38,902 nt of DNA, taken from positions 1-38,902 of the forward strand of contig NZ_CALMYY010000016.1 in NCBI RefSeq assembly GCF_937873725.1, read 5' to 3'. Positions within the stretch are counted from its first letter, which is position 1. The number at the start of each line of letters is the position of its first letter. Below the pieces are notes generated by a model. The model did not search any database, was not told where the DNA came from, and worked only from the letters and a program-made list of their open reading frames with translations. Shown here piece after piece: positions 26,813 to 35,616 of the stretch. Both the position numbers and the translations under genes were made by a program. The stretch is from an uncultured Dietzia sp. (lineage in GTDB: Bacteria > Actinomycetota > Actinomycetes > Mycobacteriales > Mycobacteriaceae).

Positions 26813-28819
26813 TTGAGAACACGACGCCGCCCCCTGTACGTCAGCGGTCGACGCCGGACCCTCGCCCTCGCGGTGGCGGTCGCGGCGTCCGTGGTCACGC
26901 CCCTCGCCGTCTCCGGTTCCGACCGACTCGTCGACTCCGCGGACATCGCCGCCACCTCGGGCTCGGCCGCCCCCACCGGCGAGACCACCGTCCCCCTCTC
27001 CGACGCCCCCACGGCGACCGGGGTGGACTCCGACATCGCGGGCGGCGGCGCCCCGGTCAAGGAGGTCACCTCCGAGACCCCGTTCTCGATGGTCGGTGTG
27101 ACCTGGACGGGCCACCACCCCCAGGCCACCGCCGCGATGCGCGCCAAGAACCCCGACGGCACGTGGGGCCCCTGGTACCAGGCCGAGGCCGTCGACGGCA
27201 AGGCCGAGAGCACCACCGGCACCGGCGGCACCGAGCCCGTCTACCTGGGCACCGACACCACCGCCGTCCAGATCGCGCTCTCCGGGGTCGACCTCGCCGA
27301 CACCTCGCTCGCCGGGGCACCCGACGCCCCCGCAGAGCCGGCGCCCGCCGAGCCCGCCGCGCCCGAGCCCGCCCCGGCCGAGCCCGCGTCGCCGACACCC
27401 GCCCCGGCGCCCGCGCGTCCGGCCGCCTCGGCCGCCGACGACGTCTCGCCGCCGATCCCGACCCGCTACGCCGACATCAAGCCGGTCGCCGAGACCACCG
27501 ACACCGGCGCGGACTCCGTCACCGCCGTCCTGATCTCCCCCGACGACACCCCGACCCCCGACGCCGAGGCGTTCGGCGACATCGCGGCCACGGGCGGCAC
27601 GGGCGCGAACGGCGACGTCGCGGCCAAGCAGCCGTCCATCATCACCCGATCCGGCTGGGGCGCCGACGAGTCGATCCGCTGCGGCGGCACGACCTACGAC
27701 AGCAGCCTCGCCGCCGCCACGGTCCATCACACGGCGGGCAGCAACAATTACTCGCGCGAGGAGTCCGCGGGCGTCGTCCGGGGCATCTACGTCTACCACG
27801 CCCGCAACCTCGGCTGGTGCGACGTCGGCTACAACGTGCTGGTCGACAAGTACGGGCAGGCCTTCGAGGGTCGCCGCGGCGGGCTCACCCGCAACGTCCA
27901 GGGCGCCCACGCCGGCGGGTTCAACGGCAACACCTTCGGCATCTCGATGATGGGCGACTACTCGACCGTCGCGCCGTCCGACGCCACCGTCCGGAAGATG
28001 GGCGAGGTGATCGGCTGGCGCCTGTCGATCGCCGGCATCGATCCCAAGGGCACCGACACCCACTACTCCGAGGGCACCTCGTACACCAAGTACTCGGCCG
28101 GCACCGCGGTCCGGCTGCCCAACATCTTCGCCCACCGCGACGTCGGCACCACCTCGTGCCCCGGCGACGCCGGGTACGCCAAGATGGGCCAGATCCGCGA
28201 CATCGCGGCCGCCTACGCCAAGAGCGGCGGCGGGACCCCCGCCCCGTCCAACCCGGCGCCGTCCAACCCCGCGCCCCCCGCCACGTCCAACCCCGGGACG
28301 ACCCCGCGGCCGGGCACCGGCACCGGCACGACGATCCCGGGCGTGACGCAGGGCAGCGTCCAGGACGCGGTGACCTCGGCGCTCCGGACCGTGCTGACCG
28401 GCGGCAAGCTGGACGCCGCCGCCCTGACCAGGATCCTCACCGGGGGCAAGTCGCTGTCCGACATCCCGGTGAGCGCGGGCTCGGTGCAGGCCGTGATCGG
28501 TGGCGACTTCGGCCGACTCGCCTCCCAACTCGCCGGCCCGCTCGGCAAGGCGCTCTCCGGGATCCAGAGGTTCGGCAACGTCTCCCTGGTCAAGTACGAG
28601 AACGGCGCGCTGTACTCCTCCCCGGAGACCGGCACCCACCCGGTGTGGGGCGCGATCGGCGACGCCTGGGCCTCCCAGGGCTTCGAACACGGCCCGCTCG
28701 GACTCCCGGTGTCCGCCGAGGCCGAGCGCGCCGACGGGACGATCGCCCAGCGGTTCGTGGGCGGCACGCTGGTCTTCGACCCGGCCACCACCGAGCTCAC
28801 GGTGGAGCCGAACCCCTGA
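26813..28819 (+). CDS. PGRP-type N-acetylmuramoyl-L-alanine amidase with LGFP repeat
   Basis: 668 aa secreted peptidoglycan amidase (Rv3811 neighbourhood). Signal peptide about 1-35; about 80-165 is a beta-rich region with WTGHHP; about 165-210 is an Ala/Pro/Glu linker; the PGRP/amidase_2 domain is about 272-470 with Zn ligands His305 (VHHTA), His441 (AHRDVG) and Cys449 (SCPGD). A Pro/Ser linker follows, then a helical stretch and a C-terminal LGFP repeat (LGLPVS), as in the mycolyltransferase at 10543. The start is TTG at 26813, supported by CTGGAGAA 6 nt upstream and a proper signal sequence; the frame is open further upstream. It cleaves the amide between muramic acid and the stem peptide. 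Confidence 0.92.
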   Translation: MRTRRRPLYVSGRRRTLALAVAVAASVVTPLAVSGSDRLVDSADIAATSGSAAPTGETTVPLSDAPTATGVDSDIAGGGAPVKEVTSETPFSMVGVTWTGHHPQATAAMRAKNPDGTWGPWYQAEAVDGKAESTTGTGGTEPVYLGTDTTAVQIALSGVDLADTSLAGAPDAPAEPAPAEPAAPEPAPAEPASPTPAPAPARPAASAADDVSPPIPTRYADIKPVAETTDTGADSVTAVLISPDDTPTPDAEAFGDIAATGGTGANGDVAAKQPSIITRSGWGADESIRCGGTTYDSSLAAATVHHTAGSNNYSREESAGVVRGIYVYHARNLGWCDVGYNVLVDKYGQAFEGRRGGLTRNVQGAHAGGFNGNTFGISMMGDYSTVAPSDATVRKMGEVIGWRLSIAGIDPKGTDTHYSEGTSYTKYSAGTAVRLPNIFAHRDVGTTSCPGDAGYAKMGQIRDIAAAYAKSGGGTPAPSNPAPSNPAPPATSNPGTTPRPGTGTGTTIPGVTQGSVQDAVTSALRTVLTGGKLDAAALTRILTGGKSLSDIPVSAGSVQAVIGGDFGRLASQLAGPLGKALSGIQRFGNVSLVKYENGALYSSPETGTHPVWGAIGDAWASQGFEHGPLGLPVSAEAERADGTIAQRFVGGTLVFDPATTELTVEPNP

Positions 28820-28823
28820 TCCC

Positions 28824-28846
28824 CGGCCGACGGTCACCGTCGGCCG
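28824..28846. terminator. Hairpin directly after the amidase stop
   Basis: CGGCCGACGGT and ACCGTCGGCCG around a single base, forming an 11-bp dyad (smaller when the loop is allowed for) that begins 4 nt after the stop codon. No T-run. Confidence 0.45.
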
Positions 28847-28873
28847 ACCAGACTCGCGGGCCGGATCCCATCA

Positions 28874-28913
28874 GGTGTGCCCGCCGCCCCTCCAACGGGG
28901 CGGCGGGCACACC
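28874..28913. terminator. Strong bidirectional hairpin terminator
   Basis: A perfect 17-bp GC stem (28874-28890 with 28897-28913) and a 6-nt loop TCCAAC, centred between the convergent amidase and HAD genes. It should serve both strands. It is the strongest hairpin seen in the window. Confidence 0.8.
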
Positions 28914-28954
28914 GGGGAAGTGATGGGGACCGGTCCGCGCCCCCGACCTGACGC

Positions 28955-29788
28955 TCAGGTCCACCAGCGGCGCAGCACGTGCGCCAGGCCCGCCTCGTCG
29001 TTGGTGAGCGTGACCTCGTCCGCCGCTGCGTGGACCGACGGGATCGCGTTCCCCATGGCCACCCCGTGGTCCGCCCACCGGAGCATCTCGAGGTCGTTGG
29101 GCATGTCCCCGAAGGCGACCGTGACCGGGACGACGGACGGGGTGGCGGTGGACGCCGCGGTGCCGGCCGCGACCTCCGCCAGACCACTCGCCTTGGTCAC
29201 GCCGCGCGCGGCGAACTCGATGAGCCCGTCGGTCGTGGAGTAGGTGAGGTCGGCCAGGTGGTCCACCTCGCCGCGCAACGCGGCGACCATGTCGGCGCTG
29301 GGCATGCCCGGGACCCTCGCCAGGAGCTTGAGCACCGGCCGGGAGAGCACCTCCGAGTGACCGACCTCGAGGTGCTCGGGGTGGATCCAGGCGTGTTCGT
29401 AGTCCGGGCTGGCCACGAAGTCCGCGTCGGCGGCGTCCTCGCCCAGCCGCTCGGCCGCGATCCCGCTGCCCGGCAGCAGCGAACGGAGGATCTCGTCGAT
29501 CGCCGCCAGCGTCTCCGCCTCGAGCAGCCGGGTGCTGAGGAACTCACCGCTGTCGGTGTCCATGATGACGGCCCCGTTGGCGCACACCGCGAGGGGCGCG
29601 ACCGGGAGTTGGTCGACCACCTGTGCCAGCCACCGCGGCGGCCGTCCCGTCGCCAGGACGAACGTCGCGCCGTCCGCCACCAGATCCTCGACCACCGCGC
29701 GGTTCGCCTCCGGGACCAGGTGGTCCGTGCCGATCAGCGTTCCGTCGACATCCGTGGCGACGAGCAGCGGCCTGGAACGGGTCGTCAC
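28955..29788 (-). CDS. HAD-superfamily hydrolase, Cof type
   Basis: 277 aa. HAD motif I DVDGT with Asp13 and Asp15, motif II in LATGRPPRW, and motif IV GDMPND at about 231-236, with a Cof-type (C2) cap between them. Probably a sugar- or metabolite-phosphate phosphatase; substrate unknown. It corresponds to Rv3813c by position. It starts at GTG 29788 in a GTGA overlap with the acyltransferase stop, so the two are cotranscribed. Confidence 0.9.
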   Translation of the reverse strand: MTTRSRPLLVATDVDGTLIGTDHLVPEANRAVVEDLVADGATFVLATGRPPRWLAQVVDQLPVAPLAVCANGAVIMDTDSGEFLSTRLLEAETLAAIDEILRSLLPGSGIAAERLGEDAADADFVASPDYEHAWIHPEHLEVGHSEVLSRPVLKLLARVPGMPSADMVAALRGEVDHLADLTYSTTDGLIEFAARGVTKASGLAEVAAGTAASTATPSVVPVTVAFGDMPNDLEMLRWADHGVAMGNAIPSVHAAADEVTLTNDEAGLAHVLRRWWT

Positions 29789-30597
29789 GGAGCGTCCGGG
29801 CCCGCCGGTCCCTCCGGGGCGTCAGCGCCCGCCTCACCCACCGCCCCGGCCCGGCGGCGCATCCGTTCCGCCTGCTCGGCCTCGTCCAGCGCGGTCGCCT
29901 CCTCGAGCGTCGGGGCCGAGCCGCCGAGGCGGGCGGGGACCCAGTTGGCACCGGGAGGGTACGGGCCGTGGAGCCGGGCGTACTCGGTCTGGATCTCCTC
30001 GAGGGTCACCTGCATCCTCGAACGGAGTTCCTCGGTGCACTCGTCCACCGGCTCGTAGGCGGTCATCGGCTCACCCACCACCATGTGGATCGGCACCTTG
30101 GGGCGCAGCAGCTTCTTGGGCAGTCCCTTGGTCCACACGCGCTGCGAGCCCCACAGGGTCACGGTGATGATCGGGACGTCCGCGGCCACCGCCATGCGCA
30201 CCGCCCCCGACTTGAAGCCCTTGATCTCGAAGCTGCGGCTGATGGTGGCCTCGGGGAACACCCCCACCAACTCGCCGGCCCGGAGCCGGTTCACCGCCTC
30301 GTCGAAGGACGCCTTGCCGGCCGTGCGGTCCACGGGGATGTGCTTGAGCTCGCGCATGATCGGCCCGGACACCTTGTGGTCGAAGACCTCGACCTTGGCC
30401 ATGTAGCGGATGAACCGCTTGTGCACGCGCGCCGGGATGCCCCCGTAGACAAAGTCGAGGTACCCGGTGTGGTTCATCACCACCACCGCGCCGCCGACCT
30501 CGGGGAAATTCCGCGCCCCGCGAATCCTGAGGTCCAGGCCCTGGACCTTGAACATTACGCGGGCGAACCCGATGATCCCCGTATAGAGCAATTCCAC
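29785..30597 (-). CDS. PlsC-type 1-acyl-glycerol-phosphate acyltransferase family protein
   Basis: 270 aa acyltransferase of the PlsC family, like the Rv3814c-Rv3816c group. Catalytic NH-x4-D at 42-48 (NHTGYLD), PVDR at about 99-102, FPEATIS near 125 and WGSQRVWTKG. It is probably membrane-associated and moves an acyl group to a lysophospholipid or related acceptor; substrate not determinable. The GTG at 30597 (MELLYTG) follows TACGCT by 7 nt and matches the Rv3814c family N-terminus; the longer open frame upstream overlaps the divergent thioesterase gene. The tail after residue 215 is acidic and Ala-rich. Confidence 0.88.
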   Translation of the reverse strand: MELLYTGIIGFARVMFKVQGLDLRIRGARNFPEVGGAVVVMNHTGYLDFVYGGIPARVHKRFIRYMAKVEVFDHKVSGPIMRELKHIPVDRTAGKASFDEAVNRLRAGELVGVFPEATISRSFEIKGFKSGAVRMAVAADVPIITVTLWGSQRVWTKGLPKKLLRPKVPIHMVVGEPMTAYEPVDECTEELRSRMQVTLEEIQTEYARLHGPYPPGANWVPARLGGSAPTLEEATALDEAEQAERMRRRAGAVGEAGADAPEGPAGPDAP

Positions 30598-30604
30598 AGG
30601 GCTC

Positions 30605-30610
30605 AGCGTA
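30605..30610 (-). promoter_or_regulatory. Leaderless -10 box, acyltransferase-HAD operon
   Basis: TACGCT on the minus strand, 7 nt before the GTG at 30597. The divergent -10 for the thioesterase starts 35 nt away. Confidence 0.5.
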
Positions 30611-30644
30611 GCGGCCCGGCCCCACCGACGTACCCGGCTCCCGG

Positions 30645-30650
30645 TAGGTT
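30645..30650 (+). promoter_or_regulatory. Leaderless -10 box, thioesterase-GNAT operon
   Basis: TAGGTT, 7 nt before the GTG at 30658. It is back to back with the acyltransferase promoter within a 60-nt gap. Confidence 0.55.
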
Positions 30651-30657
30651 CAGCCGG

Positions 30658-31167
30658 GTGGACCCCGACACGCCCCCCGATTCCGCCCCGCGGAGCCGCA
30701 GTTACACCTGGCCGGCACCGCCCGCCGACACCGCACGGGCGCCACACGCGGGCATGGACGCGCTGCAGCGGGTCCTCGACGGGGAGCGCCACCTCTCCCC
30801 CGGTGCGCTCACCCTGGGACTCCGACTCGACTCGGTCGCGGAGCGCGCGATCGTCATGACGGCCGAACCCGCCGAATGGGCGCTCAACAACGGCGGCACC
30901 GTCCACGGCGGGATCGTTTCGGGTTGGGTCGACTCGGCGCTGGGGTACGCCACGGCCACGGTCGTCGAGCCGGGCGTCGGCTACAACACCCTGGACCTGA
31001 CCGTCCGCTACATCCGGGCGCTGCGCCTGGAGTGCACACCGGCCACGATCGCCGCCGAGGTGGAGCACGTGGGCCGCTCGACCTGCGTGGTCCAGGTCAA
31101 GGTCACCGACACCGACGGCCGGATCTGCGCCAGCGCGAGCGGCGTGATGATGCTGTTCCGCCCGTGA
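30658..31167 (+). CDS. Hotdog-fold thioesterase (PaaI family)
   Basis: 169 aa. After a Pro-rich N-terminus (about 1-30), a hotdog domain with the PaaI-like signature NNGGTVHGGIVSGWVDSALG at about 77-96 and DLTVRYIRAL further on. It likely hydrolyses an acyl-CoA or aryl-CoA thioester in the cytosol; substrate unknown. The GTG at 30658 is fixed by the -10 box. The stop overlaps the GNAT start by GTGA. Confidence 0.85.
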   Translation: MDPDTPPDSAPRSRSYTWPAPPADTARAPHAGMDALQRVLDGERHLSPGALTLGLRLDSVAERAIVMTAEPAEWALNNGGTVHGGIVSGWVDSALGYATATVVEPGVGYNTLDLTVRYIRALRLECTPATIAAEVEHVGRSTCVVQVKVTDTDGRICASASGVMMLFRP

Positions 31168-31676
31168 CCGCCCACGTCACCGTCCGTCCCGAGACGGCCA
31201 GCGACGCGCCGTCCGTGCGGGAGGTGGTCCTCGCGGCCTTCCCCGACGTTGACGAGGCAGACCTCGTCGACGCGCTCCGCGCCGATGAAGAGGCGTGGAT
31301 CGACGGTTTGAGCTGGGTGGCTGTGGACGCCGCCGGTCACCTGGTGGGCCATTCCTTGCTCACCCGCTGCCACATCGGCACAGCGTCTGCGCTGTGCCTC
31401 GCTCCGTGCTCGGTCCGGCCGGACCGTCAGCGCGAAGGCGTGGGGACGGCGGTCACGGCCGCCGCGCTGAAGGCGGCCCGCCGGGCGGGGGAATCCCTCG
31501 TCGTCGTCCTGGGCCACCCCGACTACTACCCGCGGTTCGGATTCGAACGGGCCTCCACCCACGGGATCCGGTTGTCGATCGAGGTGCCCGACGAGTCCCT
31601 CATGGTGCTGCGGCTCGACCCGGGTGCCCGGATACCGCCCGGACTGGTGCGGTACCCGCGGGCATTCGGGATCTGA
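31164..31676 (+). CDS. GNAT-family N-acetyltransferase
   Basis: 170 aa, YhbS-like GNAT protein. Acetyl-CoA site in VRPDRQREGVGTAVTAAAL (Q/R-x-x-G-x-G/A), then VVLGHPDYYPRFGF, typical of the YhbS group. It starts at GTG 31164 in a GTGA overlap with the thioesterase gene. Convergent with serS, 35 nt from its stop. Substrate unknown. Confidence 0.87.
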   Translation: MTAHVTVRPETASDAPSVREVVLAAFPDVDEADLVDALRADEEAWIDGLSWVAVDAAGHLVGHSLLTRCHIGTASALCLAPCSVRPDRQREGVGTAVTAAALKAARRAGESLVVVLGHPDYYPRFGFERASTHGIRLSIEVPDESLMVLRLDPGARIPPGLVRYPRAFGI

Positions 31677-31711
31677 CCCGGGTAGGACCGGCGTCCCGGC
31701 GGACGCAGGCA

Positions 31712-32971
31712 CTAGCGGGGCTCGAGCACGTCCTTGCCGACGAACGGGCGCAGCGCCTCCGGCACGACCACGGAGCCGTCCGCCTGCTGGTGGTTCTCGA
31801 GGATCGCCACGAGCCACCGCGTGGTGGCCAGGGTGCCGTTGAGGGTGGCGACCGTCTGCGGCTTGCCGGTGTCGTCCCGGTACCGGACGCCCAACCGGCG
31901 GGCCTGGAACGTCGTGCAGTTGGAGGTCGAGGTGAGCTCGCGGTAGGTCCCCTGGGTGGGGACCCACGCCTCGCAGTCGTACTTGCGTGCCGCCGACGAG
32001 CCGAGGTCGCCGCCGGCGATGTCGATCACGCGGAACGGCAGGCCCATGGCCAGCAGCATCTCCTTCTCGAGGGCCAGCAGGCGCAGGTGCTCCCCGTGCG
32101 CCTCCTCCGGCGCGCACCAGGAGAACATCTCCACCTTGTCGAACTGGTGGACGCGGATGATGCCGCGGGTGTCCTTCCCGTGGCTGCCCGCCTCGCGGCG
32201 GAAGCACGAGGACCAGCCGCAGTAGCGCTTGGGCCCGTCCGACAGGTCCAGGATCTCGCCCTGGTGGTAGCCCGCCAGGGCGACCTCGGAGGTGCCGACC
32301 AGGTAGAGGTCGTCGTCGGCCAGGTGGTAGATCTCGTCGGCGTGCGAGCCGAGGAACCCGGTGCCCTGCATGATCTCGGGCTTCACGAGGACCGGCGGGA
32401 TCATCAGGGTGAAGCCGTGGGCCGTGGCCTTCTGGGCGGCGAGCTGCAGCATCCCCAGCTGGAGCAGGGCGCCGTCCCCGGTGAGGAAGTAGAAGCGGGC
32501 ACCCGAGACCTTGGCGCCGCGCTCCATGTCCAGCAGCCCCAGTCTCTCGCCCAGCTCGAGGTGGTCCCTGGGCTCGAAGTCGAAGGTGGGGATCTCGCCG
32601 ACCCGCTCGATCTCCACGAAATCGTCCTCGCCGCCGGCGGGGGTGCCCTCCTCCACGACGTTGGACAGCGCCCGCTGGATCCGGTCGACCTCGGCCGCGG
32701 CGGCCTTCTCGGCCTCCTCGGCGTCCTTGACGGCCTGCTTGAGCGCGCCCGCGGCCTCGAGCAACGCGGGGCGGTCCTCGGGGGCGGCCTGACCGACCAT
32801 CCTGCCGTGGGCCTTCTGCTCGGCCCGCGCGCCGTCGGCGGCGGAGATCGAGGTCCGGCGCGCCTCGTCCGCGGCCAGCAACCGGTCCACCAGGGACGGG
32901 TCCTCCCCGCGGGTGCGCTGGGAGTCGCGGACGAGGTCGGGGTTCTCGCGGAGCAGCTTGAGATCGATCAC
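31712..32971 (-). CDS. serS: Seryl-tRNA synthetase
   Basis: 419 aa class II aminoacyl-tRNA synthetase, same size as M. tuberculosis SerS (Rv3834c). N-terminal coiled-coil arm (about 25-110), then the catalytic core with motif 2 ([21 protein letters not shown]) and motif 3 near RYRDD and [18 protein letters not shown]. The GTG at 32971 ([10 protein letters not shown]) is chosen since it is the family N-terminus and follows TAGGCT by 7 nt. Confidence 0.97.
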   Translation of the reverse strand: MIDLKLLRENPDLVRDSQRTRGEDPSLVDRLLAADEARRTSISAADGARAEQKAHGRMVGQAAPEDRPALLEAAGALKQAVKDAEEAEKAAAAEVDRIQRALSNVVEEGTPAGGEDDFVEIERVGEIPTFDFEPRDHLELGERLGLLDMERGAKVSGARFYFLTGDGALLQLGMLQLAAQKATAHGFTLMIPPVLVKPEIMQGTGFLGSHADEIYHLADDDLYLVGTSEVALAGYHQGEILDLSDGPKRYCGWSSCFRREAGSHGKDTRGIIRVHQFDKVEMFSWCAPEEAHGEHLRLLALEKEMLLAMGLPFRVIDIAGGDLGSSAARKYDCEAWVPTQGTYRELTSTSNCTTFQARRLGVRYRDDTGKPQTVATLNGTLATTRWLVAILENHQQADGSVVVPEALRPFVGKDVLEPR

Positions 32972-32978
32972 GGCGACA

Positions 32979-32984
32979 AGCCTA
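32979..32984 (-). promoter_or_regulatory. Leaderless -10 box, serS
   Basis: TAGGCT on the minus strand followed by TGTCGCC and the GTG start. The pheA promoter has nearly the same string (TAGTCT TGTCGTC GTG). Confidence 0.6.
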
Positions 32985-33012
32985 GCGGGCGCGCGCCGGG
33001 GCACCCGGGGGG

Positions 33013-33456
33013 TCAGACCCCGAAGAGCTCGAGGAACGCGTCCTTCTCGAACATGCGTGCGGTGTCCACGGCGGTGGGGGTCCCCGCATACGGATCCGCG
33101 CCCGCCTCGAACAGCACCCGGACCACCTCGCCGTAGCCCTTGAACACGGCGCCGGCGAGGGGGGTCTGACCACGGTCGTTGGCCCGGTCCACCGTCGCGC
33201 CGCGGGCCACCAGGGCCCGCACGGTCGCGGGGTGACCGTTGTAGGCCGCCAACATGAGCAGCGCGTCCCCGCGCTCGTTGGTCAGATCGGGGGTCACGCC
33301 CGCGTCGACGAAGGCCGCCAGCCGTTCCGTCTCCCCGTCCCGCGCGAGCTGGAACAGCATCTGCGCAAACTCGAGGACCTCCGGGTCCACGCCCTCACGT
33401 GGCTCGCGGGAACCCGCCTGCGGACCGCCCGCCTCGTCGTGTCCGTGTCCGCTCAT
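33013..33456 (-). CDS. Small ankyrin-repeat protein
   Basis: 147 aa, cytosolic. Three ankyrin repeats at about 45-140 ([50 protein letters not shown]) after a Gly/His-rich N-terminus. Probably a protein-binding module; partner unknown. The ATG at 33456 follows TAGGAT by 7 nt; the frame is open further upstream into the divergent gene. Confidence 0.85.
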   Translation of the reverse strand: MSGHGHDEAGGPQAGSREPREGVDPEVLEFAQMLFQLARDGETERLAAFVDAGVTPDLTNERGDALLMLAAYNGHPATVRALVARGATVDRANDRGQTPLAGAVFKGYGEVVRVLFEAGADPYAGTPTAVDTARMFEKDAFLELFGV

Positions 33457-33463
33457 GCCGGTG

Positions 33464-33469
33464 ATCCTA
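33464..33469 (-). promoter_or_regulatory. Leaderless -10 box, ankyrin gene
   Basis: TAGGAT on the minus strand, 7 nt before the ATG at 33456. Confidence 0.5.
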
Positions 33470-33493
33470 TCGGCAACACGAAGTTGCGGCATC

Positions 33494-34618
33494 ATGGACG
33501 TGATGACCACTGTCTCCCGATCACCGCACCCGGGTCGGTCCCTGCTCCGGACCCGGGGCGCGGTCGTGTCCTCCCTCGTCGCGATCCTGGCCGGCGGGGC
33601 GGTGACGGGCGGACTCATGGCCTCGGCGATAGGCGACCCGAACTCGCCCCGGGCGGAACGCATCGCGGCGATCGTCCCGCAGGTCGACCCCCGGACGCTG
33701 TCCGGTCCCGCCTACGCGAACGCCGCACCCGGAACCTGCCTGACCTGGGCGGTCGACACCGCGGACCGCGTCACCGCGTTCACCACCGTCGACTGCGCCG
33801 AGCCCCACCGCTTCGAGGTCGCCGGCCGCATCGACCTCATCGACGTGCCGGGCTTCGGCGACGACGCCCCGCTCCCGGACTCGTCGGACCTGGCTGCCGT
33901 GGGCACGGACCGGTGCCTGCCGCTCGTCACCCGCTACGCCGGGGGCCGCGAGGTCGACCCCGTCGGCCGGTTCACCGGGTTGGTCGTCCCACCGTCGGCG
34001 GAGGGGTGGGCCAAGGGCGACCACGCGGTGCTGTGCGGCGTCGCCGCCTCCGAACTCGACGGGCGGTCCGCCCCCTCCACCGGGGTGTTCGCGGAGGCGG
34101 ACCAGCACCGATGGTGGGAGCCGGGGACCTGCCTGGGCTTCACCGACGCGGGCCTGCCGGGGGCACCGCTGCCGTGTTCCGCCGACCACTCGATCGAGAT
34201 CGTCTCCGACCTCGACGTGACCGGGACGTTCCCGGAGGGCCCCACCCCTCCGGAGCCACGGGTGCAGTCCGAGCTCACCGCGGAGGCCTGCCGCGCCGCC
34301 GGGGTCGCCTACCTCGGGGACGCCGAGGCGCTCCGCCGCACGACCCTGATCTCGACCCTCGTGAACCCGCTCGCGCCGATCTCCTGGCCCACGGGGAGCC
34401 GGCCCGTGACCTGCGGGTGGATGAAGGCCGCCGATCCCGGGCCGTTCGCGGTCCTCAGGGGGTCCGCCCGCCAGGGGGTGCTGATCGACGGCGCCACGCC
34501 GGTCGCGCCCACCACCACGTCGCTCCCCGCCCCCGGTCCGGCGCCCGCGGTCCCCGGCGCCCCGGCGGGGGAGGCGTCCGGGACGGTGTCGGTCCCGGTC
34601 CCCGGCGGCACGCCGTGA
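33494..34618 (+). CDS. Septum-formation family membrane protein (Rv3835 type)
   Basis: 374 aa. One N-terminal membrane span (about 25-50), then an extracytoplasmic region with two septum-formation-like halves: GTCLTW...VDCAEPHRFEV (about 79-106) and GTCLGF...LPCSADHSIEIV (about 214-238), each with Cys pairs and a His. A Pro/Ala-rich tail follows. Position matches Rv3835, upstream of the small zincin. Start uncertain: ATG 33494 or ATG 33503 three codons later; neither has a clear RBS. The stop overlaps the next gene by GTGA. The role in septation is a family name, not shown here. Confidence 0.82.
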   Translation: MDVMTTVSRSPHPGRSLLRTRGAVVSSLVAILAGGAVTGGLMASAIGDPNSPRAERIAAIVPQVDPRTLSGPAYANAAPGTCLTWAVDTADRVTAFTTVDCAEPHRFEVAGRIDLIDVPGFGDDAPLPDSSDLAAVGTDRCLPLVTRYAGGREVDPVGRFTGLVVPPSAEGWAKGDHAVLCGVAASELDGRSAPSTGVFAEADQHRWWEPGTCLGFTDAGLPGAPLPCSADHSIEIVSDLDVTGTFPEGPTPPEPRVQSELTAEACRAAGVAYLGDAEALRRTTLISTLVNPLAPISWPTGSRPVTCGWMKAADPGPFAVLRGSARQGVLIDGATPVAPTTTSLPAPGPAPAVPGAPAGEASGTVSVPVPGGTP

Positions 34619-34965
34619 CCCTGGTCGTGGGCGAGGCCAGGTTCGAGGCGCTCGTCGACGACGCGCTGGACTCCGTGCCCGACGAGTTGTTCGCCGCGAT
34701 GGACAACGTCGTGGTGCTCGTCGCCGACCGCCACCCGGAGGAACCCGACCTCCTCGGCCTGTACGAGGGCGTGGCGCTCACCGAGCGCGACACCACCTAC
34801 TCGGGCTACCTCCCGGACACCATCACGATCTACCGGGGCGCGCTCTGCGAGTTCTGCACGACCGAGCAGCAGCTCGTCCACGAGGTGGCGGTGACGGTCA
34901 TCCACGAGATCGCGCACCACTTCGGGATCGACGAGCACACGCTGCACGAGCTGGGCTGGGGCTGA
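34615..34965 (+). CDS. Small zincin-type metallopeptidase family protein
   Basis: 116 aa with HEIAHHFGI: zinc ligands His97 and His101 and catalytic Glu98; acidic residues follow at GIDEHTLHELG. Corresponds to Rv3836. It is a cytosolic minimal zincin domain of unknown substrate. GTG 34615 in GTGA overlap with the septum-formation gene, so the pair is coupled. Confidence 0.88.
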   Translation: MTLVVGEARFEALVDDALDSVPDELFAAMDNVVVLVADRHPEEPDLLGLYEGVALTERDTTYSGYLPDTITIYRGALCEFCTTEQQLVHEVAVTVIHEIAHHFGIDEHTLHELGWG

Positions 34966-34983
34966 CGAGCCCGGCCGGGCGGG

Positions 34984-35616
34984 TCAGACCTGCGGGCGCC
35001 CCAGGTGGTCGCCCCACCGCTCGCAGGACCAGCCGCCGCGGTCCGGCGCCAGCTCGATGACCCCGCAGTTGGGGATCCTGTTGCTCAGCGCCCACTGCGA
35101 GGGGGCGGCCCCGGCGAACACGGCGATCATCCTCATGAGGGTGCCGTGGACCACCAGCACCACGTCCGTGCCGTTGTCCAGGTGGGACTCGCGCAGCTCG
35201 GCGATCACGGGCATCGCCCGGTCGCGCACGGCCAGCGCGCTCTCGCCGCCGGGCAGGCTCGAGGCGAGGTCGCCGTCCTCCAGCCAGTCGCGGACCACCC
35301 GGTTGTAGGACAGGAGCGCCTCGGGCCCGGTCCGCATCTCGAACTCCCCGGCCTGGACCTCGATCAGGCCGGGCACGGCCTGGGTGGGCAGCCCCATCGC
35401 CCCGGCGATCAGCCCGGCGGTCTCGCGGGCGCGGGCGGCCTCGGAACTGAGGATCACCGACGGCGAGATCCCCGACCCGGCGAGCTCCTGCCCGACCGCC
35501 CTCGCCTGGTCCCGTCCGAGGTCGGTGAGCGGCGCCCCCGGCAGGGCGGTGTCCAGGGCTCCGGCGACGTTCGACGGGGTCTGCCCGTGCCGGACCAGGT
35601 GCAGGCGCGCGCTCAC
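34984..35616 (-). CDS. Histidine phosphatase (phosphoglycerate mutase-like)
   Basis: 210 aa. RHG signature LVRHGQT at about 7-13 with the catalytic His, a proton-donor Glu in the segment VQAGEFEMR, and the second His in VVHGT at about 166-170. Corresponds to Rv3837c. Phosphatase rather than true mutase by size; substrate unknown. It starts at GTG 35616 in GTGA overlap with the pheA stop. Convergent with the zincin gene, 18 nt from its stop. Confidence 0.9.
   Translation of the reverse strand: MSARLHLVRHGQTPSNVAGALDTALPGAPLTDLGRDQARAVGQELAGSGISPSVILSSEAARARETAGLIAGAMGLPTQAVPGLIEVQAGEFEMRTGPEALLSYNRVVRDWLEDGDLASSLPGGESALAVRDRAMPVIAELRESHLDNGTDVVLVVHGTLMRMIAVFAGAAPSQWALSNRIPNCGVIELAPDRGGWSCERWGDHLGRPQV

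Noticed and set aside
33232..34614. Upstream extension of the zincin gene frame
   Set aside because: It runs out of frame through the septum-formation gene; the GTG at 34615 with GTGA overlap gives the compact family-length protein.
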